Made by a program: the position numbers and the translations under genes
The notes under the pieces: model-generated
Told to the model about the DNA's origin: nothing
Database searches by the model: none
What the model saw: only the letters and a program-made list of their open reading frames with translations
Shown: positions 9,905 to 20,973 of the stretch, piece by piece
How the letters are laid out: each line of letters opens with the position of its first letter
How positions within the stretch are numbered: the stretch's first letter is position 1
Source: Mactromeris polynyma
Lineage: Eukaryota > Mollusca > Bivalvia > Venerida > Mactridae
NCBI GenBank assembly: GCA_032209605.1
Contig: JASFXZ010000016.1
Coordinates: 11,160,001 to 11,224,000, forward strand
Length of the DNA: 64,000 bases
Reading direction: 5' to 3'

Positions 9905-10707
9905 GTGCCGATTTCGGGTTTGAACTCGTGGGCTGTGTTGCTGCTGGACCCTCTACCTGGATAGCTGATGCAATCCCACCGGAAGTGCCCGGTTTTTTCC
10001 GCAACTGAAGTAGATGTCTCTTGAAGTCGCTTGTCGAAAGCCTCGAAAAATAGACCTGGTGCTCTGAACGCCTGGAAATGTCTGTACCGCGCCCCTTCTG
10101 AACGGCCTGTAGGCCGGTAATTGTCCGCTGTTACCAGCTAGTGGAAGTTGGGTATTGTTGTATCTTGAGTTGTTAGCCGTGATATACTTCGTAGAGCTAG
10201 TTTTTATTTTCTTAACTGCCCTAGCTTCAGCCTGTTTCTTCTCGTCCTCGCTATCACTGCCACAGAGTGACGGTCTCTTGTACTCGTTGACGGTAGCCCA
10301 ACCCCCGGGGGAACTATCAGCAACCTTCAGCAGTTTGTTACGATGATTAACCTTCTTGATTAAGCCATTAACAACGGCAACGACTTCCGAAGACACTCGA
10401 GGTAAGATAGTCTCCAAACTGTCTAGAATGTCAGTGTTGAACTCAAACTGATGACGATGGGACTCACTCTTAAACTTCGACTGTTGTTTCAAATTCTGGG
10501 TGTTACTTAATCTCTTCTAAGATCCGTTAACTGCGAGTCAAGGTAATATCTGAACAAGAGAAAGGCCTCAAACGCTTCGCCGTCGGAACCCCCCGGGTGA
10601 TTACCTCTCCTAGTGTCTGTGCTATGGCCTGAACCTAAGTCGATACACGCAGAGCCCTCTGCAGAAATGAACTCGTTGTTCTCTCTCTCGTGGTTAGGTT
10701 CAGCCAT
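9905..10707 (-). pseudogene. Gag-like protein with zinc knuckle, frameshifted
   Basis: It starts at ATG 10705-10707 (MAEPNHERENNEFISAEG), directly after the terminal repeat. A frameshift near 10510 moves it to a second frame (SHRHQFEFNTDILDSLETIL, EVVAVVNGLIKKVNHRNKLL), a helical capsid-like region followed by a basic, serine-rich part (EDEKKQAEARAVKKIKTSS). Near 9990 the frame YFSCGK and the neighbouring frame TGHFRWDC together make a CCHC-type zinc knuckle, broken by another one-base shift. The product would bind element RNA and form particles. Confidence 0.7.
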
Positions 10708-10719
10708 CTTGTAATGCAA

Positions 10720-10827
10720 AATATTGTCTTATTTGTAGCCTGTCAAAACGTCGAATGACCGTTTCGTGTACTAACCGCACTAATTTCTCGTGCTTTTCAC
10801 GGTCTATGCCCTAGGGAAAACCAGTTT
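10720..10827 (-). repeat. 5' direct repeat of the YR retrotransposon
   Basis: This matches 6336-6443 over about 108 bp, including the shared tgaccgtttcgtgtactaac and a terminal aaaaccagttt. It immediately precedes the gag ATG, so it marks the 5' end of the element on the minus strand. Confidence 0.8.
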
Positions 10828-11104
10828 ATCTATAAACCTAAAATACATTTATTGTTGGATATGCCGTTAACATAGATCTAAAAGGAAATATAAAAGTTGA
10901 CCAGGAAATTCCACATACGAATCTTGCGACCAGCGCAAATGTACGACCGCCATTAATGGCTACATAGAAAGCATGAAATATTTTGTGCAGTATGTAGTTA
11001 TTTCATATGTCGTATTTGAATCCAGCTTCATGGAGTATATATTTTAGCGCTACGGTTGGACTTTTGATTTAGATTCTTCTTAAAACGGAATGGTCTTCAT
11101 ATGA

Positions 11105-13731
11105 TGCAAGACATAAGCAATCAATGATGTACATAACCTATGTCTCTAAAGTGAAGCAATCAATGATTTACATATACATAACCTATGTCTCTAAAGTGAA
11201 GCAATCAATGATGTACATAACCTATGTCTCTAAAGTGAAGCAATCAATGATGTACATAACCTATGTCTCTAAAGTGAAGCAATCAATGATGTACATAACC
11301 TATGTCTCTAAAGTGAAGCAATCAATGATGTACATAACCTATGTCTCTAAAGTGAAACAATCAATGATTTACATAGCCTATGTCTCTAAAGTGAAGCAAT
11401 CAATGATTTACATAGCCTATGTCTCTAAAGTGAAGCAATCAATGATTTACATAACCTATGTCTCTAAAGTGAAGCAATCAATGATTTACATAACCTATGT
11501 CTCTAAAGTGAAGCAATCAATGATTTACATAACCTATGTCTCTAAAGTGAAGCAATCAATGATTTACATAGCCTATGTCTCTAAAGTGAAGCAATTAATG
11601 ATTTACATAGCCTATGTCTCTAAAGTGAAGCAATCAATGATTTACATAACCTATGTCTCTAAAGTGAAGCAATCAATGATTTACATAACCTATGTCTCTA
11701 AAGTGAAGCAATCAATGATTTACATAACCTATGTCTCTTAAGTGAAGCAATCAATGATTTACATAACCTATGTCTCTAAAGTGAAGCAATCAATGATTAC
11801 GTAGCCTATGTCTCTAAAGTGAAGCAATCAATGATTTACATAACTTATGTCTCTAAAGTGAAGCAATCAATGATTTACGTAGCCTATGTCTCTAAAGTGA
11901 AGCAATCAATGATTTACGTAGCCTATGTCTCTAAAGTGAAGCAATCAATGATGTACGTAGCCTATGTCTCTAAAGTGAAGCAATCAATGATTTACGTAGC
12001 ATATGTCTCTAAAGTGAAGCAATCAATGATTTACGTAGCCTATGTCTCTAAAGTGAAGCAATCAATGATTTACGTAGCCTATGTCTCTAAAGTGAAGCAA
12101 TCAATGATTTACATAGCCTATGTCTCTAAAGTGAAGCAATCAATGATTTACGTAGCCTATGTCTCTAAAGTGAAGCAATCAATGATTTACGTAGCCTATG
12201 TCTCTAAAGTGAAGCAATCAATGATTTACGTAGCATATGTCTCTAAAGTGAAGCAATCAATGATTTACGTAGCCTATGTCTCTAAAGTGAAGCAATCAAT
12301 GATTTACATAGCCTATGTCTCTAAAGTGAAGCAATCAATGATTTACATAGCCTATGTCTCTAAAGTGAAGCAATCAATGATTTACATAGCCTATGTCTCT
12401 AAAGTGAAGCAATCAATGATTTACATAGCCTATGTCTCTAAAGTGAAGCAATCAATGATTTACGTAGCATATGTCTCTAAAGTGAAGCAATCAATGATTT
12501 ACGTAGCATATGTCTCTAAAGTGAAGCAATCAATGATTTACATAGCCTATGTCTCTAAAGTGAAGCAATCAATGATTTACATAGCCTATGTCTCTAAAGT
12601 GAAGCAATCAATGATTTACATAGCCTATGTCTCTAAAGTGAAGCAATCAATGATTTACGTAGCCTATGTCTCTAAAGTGAAGCAATCAATGATTTACGTA
12701 GCCTATGTCTCTAAAGTGAAGCAATCAATGATTTACATAGCCTATGTCTCTAAAGTGAAGCAATCAATGATTTACATAGCCTATGTCTCTTAAGTGAAGC
12801 AATCAATGATTTACGTAGCCTATGTCTCTAAAGTGAAGCAATCAATGATTTACGTAGCCTATGTCTCTAAAGTGAAGCAATCAATGATTTACATAGCCTA
12901 TGTCTCTAAAGTGAAGCAATCAATGATTTACGTAGCCTATGTCTCTAAAGTGAAGCAATCAATGATTTACGTAGCCTATGTCTCTAAAGTGAAGCAATCA
13001 ATGATTTACGTAGCCTATGTCTCTAAAGTGAAGCAATCAATGATTTACGTAGCCTATGTCTCTAAAGTGAAGCAATCAATGATTTACGTAGCCTATGTCT
13101 CTAAAGTGAAGCAATCAATGATTTACGTAGCCTATGTCTCTAAAGTGAAGCAATCAATGATTTACATAGCCTATGTCTCTAAAGTGAAGCAATCAATGAT
13201 GTACATAGCCTATGTCTCTAAAGTGAAGCAATCAATGATTTACATAGCCTATGTCTCTAAAGTGAAGCAATCAATGATTTACATAGCCTATGTCTCTAAA
13301 GTGAAGCAATCAATGATGTACATAGCCTATGTCTCTAAAGTGAAGCAATCAATGATTTACATAGCCTATGTCTCTAAAGTGAAGCAATCAATGATTTACA
13401 TAGCCTATGTCTCTAAAGTGAAGCAATCAATGATGTACATAGCCTATGTCTCTAAAGTGAAGCAATCAATGATGTACATAGCCTATGTCTCTAAAGTGAA
13501 GCAATCAATGATTTACATAGCCTATGTCTCTAAAGTGAAGCAATCAATGATTTACATAACCTATGTCTCTAAAGTGAAGCAATCAATGATTTACGTAGCC
13601 TATGTCTCTAAAGTGAAGCAATCAATGATTTACGTAGCCTATGTCTCTAAAGTGAAGCAATCAATGATTTACGTAGCCTATGTCTCTAAAGTGAAGCAAT
13701 CAATGATTTACGTAGCCTATGTCTCTAAAGG
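11105..13731. repeat. 39-bp minisatellite, about 67 copies
   Basis: The unit begins aagtgaagcaatcaatgatt and ends tatgtctct. It is 13 codons long, so one plus-strand frame stays open across long stretches and spells VKQSMIYIAYVSK repeatedly. Variation is concentrated in a few positions (gatTtac/gatGtac; acAtag/acGtag; tagcc/taacc), and copies with the same variants cluster. The frame is broken by taa at 11739 and 12791, and by a one-base deletion in the unit near 11793. One unit near 11165 has a 6-base insertion. No start context or flanking coding sequence supports a real protein. Confidence 0.97.
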
Positions 13732-13741
13732 TCTGTTTTAA

Positions 13742-14159
13742 TTTAAAGATACGTCGTTTTCATTTTTAGCAAGTTTAAGATATACGACAATTATCTATTG
13801 TTGTATAGTGTTCGCATTCGGTATATAAAAACTATCTTTTCATCTGCAAAGTATAACTAGCGTTTGCATAAATTTGATTCCCGATAATATTTAATTTGTA
13901 ATGCAATCACCATCATAGTTTTTTTTTTAATTTCCTTCAACGCTATCTGAAGCCTTTTAAAATCTTGTTTTTGTTCTTCAGTTTATATTTGTGTATGCAA
14001 ATTGCTATCAGGCATATCGTATTTCATTTTCATTCAGATATCGAAAATATATACTTCATATTTCAAATAATGTAAATGTTTAAAACGTGGAACCATGCAT
14101 ACCCTGAAGATGAACACAGTATGGTTCTTGTCTCTAATATTAAACCCACCAAGATGTGG
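13742..14159. other. No gene seen
   Basis: AT-rich sequence after the minisatellite, including a poly-T run near 13920. No supported features. Confidence 0.5.
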
Positions 14160-14335
14160 ATACGTCTGCCAGGCCATTCCTTGCGCATCTGTTCCCTAAC
14201 GTATATTCCATTTAACCTCCTCAAGTGCCTCATGTTTTATGGATTGTTGTTTTCCCGGAGGTCTGTGTGGGGAGGCACTGTCTTATGTATGTGGCGTTCC
14301 CTGTAGTAACTTATTCTCTCTCTGTTGGAAATTGA
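14160..14335 (+). repeat. Dispersed repeat, copy 1 (pair with 19215-19390)
   Basis: About 170 bp match 19215-19390 in the same orientation. Shared runs include ggccattccttgcgc, aggcactgtcttatgtatgt and ggcgttccctgtag. Differences are scattered substitutions, so these are two members of a dispersed family rather than a local duplication. Confidence 0.8.
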
Positions 14336-16849
14336 ACAGCGGCGCTCAAATTTTAATAAGACAGTAGTCATCTTTACACTGACCAAACTACCATAATTGG
14401 TTATTGGTGCGTGCAGCATAGACACATAACTTTAGATGTAAAGAATCTTAATATTTTATGCCTCACAATTAAATTGTTATGTGCATTTTTACTAATCCGT
14501 GACTTTTTTTAGGACATTTCTTCGAACAATCGCCATGATATAATGTGATTAAAAGAAAATACGTTATATGACTATCTATTCACTTTAAGCTACGATAATC
14601 ATATCCTGGCACAATCAGATTTCCACCACATAACGTGATTGTTCAATCGCATATTCTTTAACTCGTGTGTAAGCGATCTTTAGTGTTGCTGAACAAACTT
14701 TATCTAACGTATACATGCAACAAAAATATGCACCTAGCTTTCGTAGTTTGTTCTCAATCCTCGCCAAATTGCGCTTACCACATTTTCTGCTGACCCGGAT
14801 GTTCACAACCAGTTTTCGTCCACACTAGAGTTACTTCTTTTGACTACACTACGCAGCGAAAGTTTATGCACTACTTACAGAATGTTTTACAGTTCGAATA
14901 CATAAATGTAATCTTCACTGTTTAACTAAATTAATTGCCAAAAAAGTGACATGTTTAAAGGGAGCAGTTTTTTCCCTTTAATTCATATTGCACTGGAGAG
15001 AGTCTGGAATTGCAGGATGGACACAGGATGGACACAGTAAGAAATATCGTCTCCTTAGAATTCTCATTCGACTACAGAATGCCAGGTAAACCCAACCTTT
15101 ACAATTGTCACAATGGCCCCAGTTCACTTTAAAATATGTGACATATTGCTCGTGTCAGGACTAAACTATGCACTTATCAGACTCGAGAATGCCTCATCAG
15201 AGCTGTCAGCGATATCTATTTGAGTTAAACTTTTCTCCTTGGTTTTTGTTACAGCACCTGATTTATATTTAGATACAATAACATCTAAGTACTAGGTTGG
15301 TGTACGTTGTCTTTTTCAGATTTTGTTTTCATTTGTACATTTAGGACATACATGTACTTTTCATTAAAATATTTACTTAATCTGCTTGATAACGGCATCT
15401 TCAGTAACCACCGATTACTTTACTTACAGTTTTTAGACTGGTGCGTTAGCCCCATGTCTTTAGTAACCGTAATTTTGGAAACAGCCGTGGCAGAGTTAGA
15501 CACATTTGATACCACTCTATGTACCACTGCGCATGATTTGCATAAACCAATCAAATGTCTAATTTATCATGACGTCACCAACCGCCGTACTACTTTAATT
15601 TCCTTTGTCTTTTTGATGGATTTACATATTGCTCTGAAGGGACTATTTTTATCCCCACAGCCAGTGCGAATACACATCCTAGTATCAGGTTACTGATAAG
15701 CACTCATTAGTGGATGGTGTGGGAACACTATGGCGAATGTTTATGACCTGTTGATAACATATTCAAGACAAATGATAACAAAAATAAAGCTTGATTAGGC
15801 CACTACTTTTTAATTAATTGGATTACAAAACCGGCGAGTGTATTTTTTGCTAAAATGGAAAAAAATAGATACATATATCGAATTTTAGCTCTTTTTAATT
15901 TTTTACGTTTCCAACCGTATCGATTGTGGACGAAAATAAAGAAAATACGAACGAAATTGAGTACGAATCCGAACCCGTTTTTGGACTGGTGTACGAAAAC
16001 TCGATCAATATACGTAGTATAATGAAGTAAACGGTGCGCACATGTAAACCCGTCGAAACGGTACGGATCGGATGGGTTTTACAACATCCATTGCTGTTTA
16101 CGCACAACGATTGTCTGCACATTCGCTTGTTGGACATTTAAACTTTGTTTGTGTCGTCAAAAAGGCATTTCAGTTAAAGTAAATCATAATTTTTAAATGT
16201 TATTTATCGAAATACGCCAATTATTTGCCCATTTGCTAATTTTTAAAATTGGTAAGCCATTAGGTAGCCAGCACGATAAAATTCCACGTACATGTAATGC
16301 TTGCAAGCCTTTCGGACTGGCAATCAAATGATTGATAACAAGATTAGTTAAATAAAAAAACGGTAAGATCAACTCGCCCGCACACACATTGATTATAAGT
16401 GAAGGCGGTAAACTAAAACCTGTCCTATCATAGTCCAGGTTGAACTGTAGTCATACATGCATGCTATGAAATTAACATTGATTGACACAGTGCAATACTT
16501 GTACAATCTAGGGTTGACAAGTCTTTACAGAACACGAACAAAATTTGCCTGCCCCAGTCTTTTTGCGCTTTCAGCTCTTTGATTCTTTTCTTTACAGCCT
16601 TTTACTAACTCTCTCTTGAAGAATAGTTTAAGCAGTTTTAATCTCATGAGTTGGTGCAAACTTTTCAGATTCAAAATCTCTATTAAATGAAGCTGGTTGT
16701 GCCACTTGACTATCAGACACTACAAACCTGTTGAATGGGAATAGACCACACCATTTAATATTACATGAACGTTATAATGTGGCTAAATATACCTTGCTAA
16801 CAATACGACACATGTACATCATACATAGTCACTGAACACCCACCAGACT
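14336..16849. other. No supported gene
   Basis: About 2.5 kb without convincing coding sequence. An open frame at 15307-15696 (129 codons) has low-complexity, AT-driven composition and no recognisable motif. A possible repeat terminus (ggttgaactgta) lies at about 16436-16450 and could be the outer end of the pogo/Tigger-like element whose transposase follows. Confidence 0.45.
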
Positions 16850-17642
16850 CTAGCATGCTGAATTCCATGCCATTTCAAAGGACCCGAAAACAAAACGAAT
16901 AATATTTTCAGGCTTTGCCCAATCAATAAGACAAAGTACCACGTGACTTGTGAACATCATAAGGGACCAGCACTGGTTCCACTGGAGATCTGGGTGGTCA
17001 ATACTGGGTTGAAATAATGCTCTTGCTGTGTTGGACAATCCTGTTAGTGAAACAGTTCCAGAAAGTCCAGGTGTATCACCAGCCAAGAAAGAGTCTGTCT
17101 TTCTGGCACCAGGGATAATGTATTGTGGTGGAATCTGCTGAGCTATTGCATTTACACAACCAACAACATTCCAGACGTAACTGCTTGTGCCTTAAAATAT
17201 AACAGTAATAACATTGATCAAGTTTTGATCAATAGGGAGACATTTCTCATCTGTGCTGTACATAAAGTGGGATTTGGTAACAGTATGTTACTTGGTTAAG
17301 ATGTTATGAAGGTGTTCAAAGTAGGTATGCATTGCCTCATTGGTTGCACTTTTTGTCTTAGTAGTATCCAGTATTCTGTGTTTTTTTTCGATTATGTCAT
17401 ATTTCAAGAAAGTTGTACAAACATCTTTCAGTAAGACGATGCTCTTTATATCTTAACCCCAAACGTATGGCATAATCAGAGGCAAACTGAGTAGTTTCGT
17501 GTCTACTATAACCATAGCTGACCTCCGCCATTGTTTCTATGTGTGTAGTATTTTTAGTTTTTATATCAGTTTCGATCGTATTTAGCTTGTGTTCGTAATC
17601 TGTTTGTTTCAGGATATATGATCTAAAATTAGAGAATTTCAA
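16850..17642 (-). pseudogene. Pogo/Tigger-like (DDE_1) transposase, degenerate
   Basis: From 17642 the minus strand has a CENP-B-type HTH end (MAEVSYGYSRHETTQFASDY, then LTERCLYNF). After stops and frameshifts near 17395-17205 comes the catalytic domain. MYSTDEKCLP near 17260 holds the first DDE Asp. WNVVGCVNAIAQQIPPQYII and GDTPGLSGTVSLTG (about 17170-17040) match the central block. TSHVVLCLIDWAKPENII (about 16950-16900) is the block that normally reads GHxSH then IDWAKxNNI, but its DGH Asp is lost. The C-terminal third is missing. It is the only autonomous-type relative seen here for the many pogo-like miniature elements in the window. Confidence 0.7.
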
Positions 17643-17979
17643 TGAAAATAGTGAAGAGTTAAAACCAGTCCTACATTGTTTCTAGAGATAAACCGAATAT
17701 TTCCGGGAAAATAGGAAAGCGGAACACTGTCGTTTGCACTTTCATTTGATTATGCTTTGTTCATTTTTATGTGTTACGGCTCAACAGCTTAATATGTGCA
17801 AGCACATTGTTATATAAGGAAGTTGGCCACTCTTTTCACATAAAATGTATTAAAAAGGTATTAAAAGACAAGCTTTATCGTTCGAGTCATTTATTTGTAT
17901 GCAAAAAATGATTTCTTATTAAATTATTCTTATTAATAATACAGCGGTTCTTTGAGAGTACTTAAAGAAGTCACAACAC
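17643..17979. other. No gene seen
   Basis: AT-rich sequence between the Tigger-like remnant and a tRNA-like element. Nothing recognised. Confidence 0.4.
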
Positions 17980-18048
17980 TCCCGGTTAGCTCCGTTAGTA
18001 GCGCACTAGGCTGTCACCCCGGCACTGGGTTCCATTCCCAGGTTGAAC
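17980..18048 (+). repeat. tRNA-Asp-like sequence, degenerate
   Basis: A D arm like ttagctccgttagtagcgc, an anticodon loop ctGTCac, and a perfect T stem (ctggg/cccag around ttccatt) resemble a tRNA with anticodon GTC. The acceptor stem does not pair and the anticodon stem has a mismatch, so it is a pseudo-tRNA or SINE head, not a working gene. Confidence 0.5.
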
Positions 18049-18616
18049 AGGATATTGTATAATACGAACTATTGTATTTACTAGCATATTGTATTTTTAT
18101 AACATGGCCATGGTATGTCCTCATACAAAATGTACTTTTGTGGTAGGTTGAAGCGCTGTGCTGTTTAATTTGAAATAGATCATATGGTCGGATCTGTACG
18201 ATAAGTTACCTAAAATGCATGATTGTCACATACTACATATGATCGTACGAGACGATTAACTGGCTATAAAAGCCCATACAATTTCGTTTTGGAATGTTTA
18301 CCCAATCCTTTCATCATCATTTGTTAGTGTATAGGCATAACGTGAAGTACACGCGTCTTTGACTGATGATATTGTTATCTCTTGTAGATAAATAAGATAG
18401 TTTTGTCCGCAATGAACCTTTCAGTGATATTTGTAACATTGTTATCAGCAAAAACACTTGAAGAGTAGAATAATATTTACCTGACACAATATTCGTACAA
18501 ATCCGTAAATAATGGCGGGCTGTTTCGGACTACCCCAGTATTTTTACTGACAGTTTCACGGCTGTAATTCGCTGTATGGTTATTATTTCTTTTTTGTGTT
18601 TCAAATGTATGTTATA

Positions 18617-19060
18617 CAGTTAAACTTCAATAACTCGAGGACGCTGGGGTCCACTCGACAAGTTCGAGTTATCCGGTTTTTCGAGTGACCAAGAGTTTCC
18701 ATCATGTCCTTTTAGTTTTAGTGTTTTTTTATGAAATGCCTTATTTTCATTTTTGTTTACATTTGTACCAATTGTTTCATATTTGTTTCATAGTTTCATG
18801 TTTCTATTCACTACATTTCCTCATTAAAATAAAAGTAAAGTCAAATTATTATGTGTCCCCGACTTACCAGTTAGCTATTATGTATAGTTTGTGTACTGGG
18901 GACTGGCAAGGTTGCTCGAGTTTTCGACTTATTTCTGTTTGAGTTAACGGCGGTATATTTTATATGAAAATAGAAGAAATAAAGTCCAGGACTCTGCCAT
19001 TTCCTCGACCAATCTGGGGTGCTCGAGTTGTCGCCTGCTTGAGTTATCGAAGTTTAACTG
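18617..19060. mobile_element. Nonautonomous pogo-like TIR element, 444 bp
   Basis: The ends are cagttaaacttcaataactc and its inverted partner ending agtttaactg, with one mismatch in about 20. They are flanked by TA at 18615-18616 and 19061-19062. Inside are further inverted pieces (gacaagttcgagttatccgg). No transposase is present. The CAGT-start, TA target and 'AA.ACTTC.ATAACTC' end fit miniature relatives of pogo/Tigger elements. Confidence 0.8.
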
Positions 19061-19214
19061 TATTTCCCTTTCCCTTGTAATTATTTTACTTTACATAGTG
19101 TTCATGTTATTTTCTGCCCAGTTTCGGCCTATTGTCGCCAGGTGTCTTGACTTGTCCTGTGATCTTTTCCATCCATTAATCCCCAATTCAATGTATGTCC
19201 TCTTTGATTCTCCT

Positions 19215-19390
19215 AGTTATTCCTTATGTATGGCCAGGCCATTCCTTGCGCCTCTGTTCCCTTACGTATGTACCCTTGTACCTCCTCAAGTGCTTGCGTT
19301 TTGTGGATTGTTGTTAACCGGAGGTCTTTGTGTGGAGGCACTGTCTTATGTATGTGGCGTTCCCTGTAGCAACTTATTCTCTCTCTTAAA
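19215..19390 (+). repeat. Dispersed repeat, copy 2 (pair with 14160-14335)
   Basis: Same sequence family and orientation as 14160-14335. Shared runs end in ttccctgtag followed by aacttattctctctct in both. Confidence 0.8.
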
Positions 19391-19654
19391 TTTGTAATTA
19401 CATGTATCACTTTCTCACTCGACGCTTGTGCGCCGAGTAAGTGGCGAGTAAAAAACGAACCCGTTTAATGTTGTCTAATAAAATGTAATCTTACATTGAC
19501 AAATAAATATTATAGACCTGTCATTTTCAAAAGGATGAAAATAAAGTGTATCTTTGATCGGCTGCTTCCGGCTTAGAACTGATGTATTTTGTAAAATGCA
19601 ATGCAATGTTAGTGATTGGAAATGGCTATACATGTATATAGGCCATCTAGTAAT

Positions 19655-19810
19655 ACTTTATTTTCCGTCCGTTAGGATATGTAGCACAATAATACGTATG
19701 TCTACATTCAACCCATTATTTAGAAAAGAATGTATTCATTCCAGTCCAGTGAGTACGTGCAAATTGAACAAATCAGAGTCTAGTTTACAATCGAAGATCG
19801 GCTTTAACGT
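19655..19810 (+). repeat. Dispersed repeat, copy 1 (pair with 39155-39305)
   Basis: Matches 39155-39305 in the same orientation. Shared runs include atgtgtagcacaat (one difference), aatacgtatgtct, ttattcattccag and gaacaaatcag. No coding content. Confidence 0.7.
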
Positions 19811-20223
19811 TTAATTGGCTTACGCACCGCTGTGACTAAGTAGCAAAATCGAGCCATGTTTTGGACTACGTCATTCCATACTAGCGAAGGCGTGGCTTAA
19901 ATAGAAATTCATGAAATACGATCTTGTCGAAATTAAAATTTATTATTTTGCACGATTTATGACATGTTCAAATATCACTTGCGTGGTACACCAACTAACT
20001 TCACGCTCCCGTGTGAAATTCGATTAACAAACAAACGTTAGAATGACTAGAATATTTGCGATGTTTGCATACTTGAAATCTATCTCACTGAAGTTATTGT
20101 GACTAATTTAAATTTGTAAACTAAAACTACCGCCATCGACCTCATACTGCAGCTATAATTTACATAATATCGACCTAACATGCAGGTAGTAAATGTTGAC
20201 TTTAATAACTCATTCAGTTTCTA

Positions 20224-20448
20224 CGGTGGCATAGAGGTGACATGTGTGAAATTGTTTTTATCTCTAGGCCACGACTAACTAAATCATTCCCATGACTTAG
20301 TATGCCGTGGCAACGACTTAATATCTCGTTCACACGACATAGTTATATAGTTATCTCGTGGCCACGACTTACTAACTCGTTCCCACCACATACTAAGTCG
20401 CGGGAACGATATAAAAATAATTTTACACATGTCACCTCTATGCCACCG
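20224..20448. mobile_element. Miniature TIR element, 225 bp, near-perfect ends
   Basis: Begins cggtggcatagaggtgacat and ends with the exact inverse. About 25 bases match without error and the pairing continues weakly inward. Flanking TA lies on both sides. The interior is itself made of short palindromic pieces (cgtggccacgactta, ctaactcgttccca) in both directions, so the whole element can fold. A half copy of one end lies at 28702-28745. Confidence 0.88.
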
Positions 20449-20919
20449 TAAGTTTCTAACTCAAACAAAACTATTTGTTTTCATTTTGGCCAAAAAACAT
20501 TTACCATATCATCTCAAGCTATACAAAAGAAATTGTAACCGCGTGATTAAAGTAACAAAACCTTGCGTCGGGTGAGCCAGCGTATAATTTAGATAAGATA
20601 ATTAACTTCGTTGATATGTAAATAAATCAGCCAACGCAACCAAGATCAAATAAGTTTGTTGACGACTCATTTACTGATATCGTTGTCGTCTCTAAAGAAT
20701 TTCACTATGTTGGTCTGACCTATCATAAATACCAAACAGGATGGCCTTATCCGAAGTTAGAACATAGTTGTGTTCTATAGTCATAGATATGATTCATATG
20801 CATTTTGTTACATAAATAACGAAAAATGTTTCACTCGGACTCAAGTCAACTACATCAGCAGTGAAAGACACGGCAGATATTTAGAAAATTGTTTTCAAAT
20901 ATTTATTGGATTTACGCGA
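20449..20919 (+). other. Region upstream of the vWA gene
   Basis: Presumed promoter and 5' UTR of the vWA gene lie here. I see no confident TATA box or initiator, so no site is proposed. Confidence 0.3.
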
Positions 20920-20973
20920 ATGAAAATCTTTATTATGATGGCTTCTTCTCATCCACTAATATTTCTCATACAG
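20920..20973 (+). CDS. vWA gene exon 1: start of signal peptide
   Basis: ATG at 20920 encodes MKIFIMMASSHPLIFLIQ and ends CAG|GTAATA in phase 0. A Lys followed by a hydrophobic run, continued by exon 2, makes a signal peptide. It was chosen because its phase fits exon 2 exactly. No transcript evidence is available. Confidence 0.5.

Larger units (their letters stand above)
6292..10827 (-). mobile_element. Tyrosine-recombinase retrotransposon (DIRS/Ngaro-type) remnant
   Basis: On the minus strand, from 10707 downwards, lie a gag-like frame with a zinc knuckle, an RT, an RNase H and a tyrosine recombinase with its catalytic Arg box. This is the gene order of YR retrotransposons. About 108-bp direct repeats lie at 10720-10827 (just before the gag start) and 6336-6443 (after the recombinase), with an extra 44-bp partial copy at 6292-6335. 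Direct rather than inverted repeats favour the Ngaro-like 'split direct repeat' type over DIRS1. The element is broken by frameshifts, a small TIR element (8336-8578), a Tc1 fragment near 7300 and a 40-bp triplication. Confidence 0.8.

Noticed and set aside
11124..13741. Three long open frames (205, 324 and 315 codons) as repetitive protein genes
   Set aside because: They follow automatically from a 39-bp unit without stops. There is no start context, signal peptide, or flanking coding sequence, and the frames are split by stops and a deletion.
15307..15696. 129-codon open frame as a gene
   Set aside because: Composition is AT-driven, with no domain, no splice sites and no support on either side.
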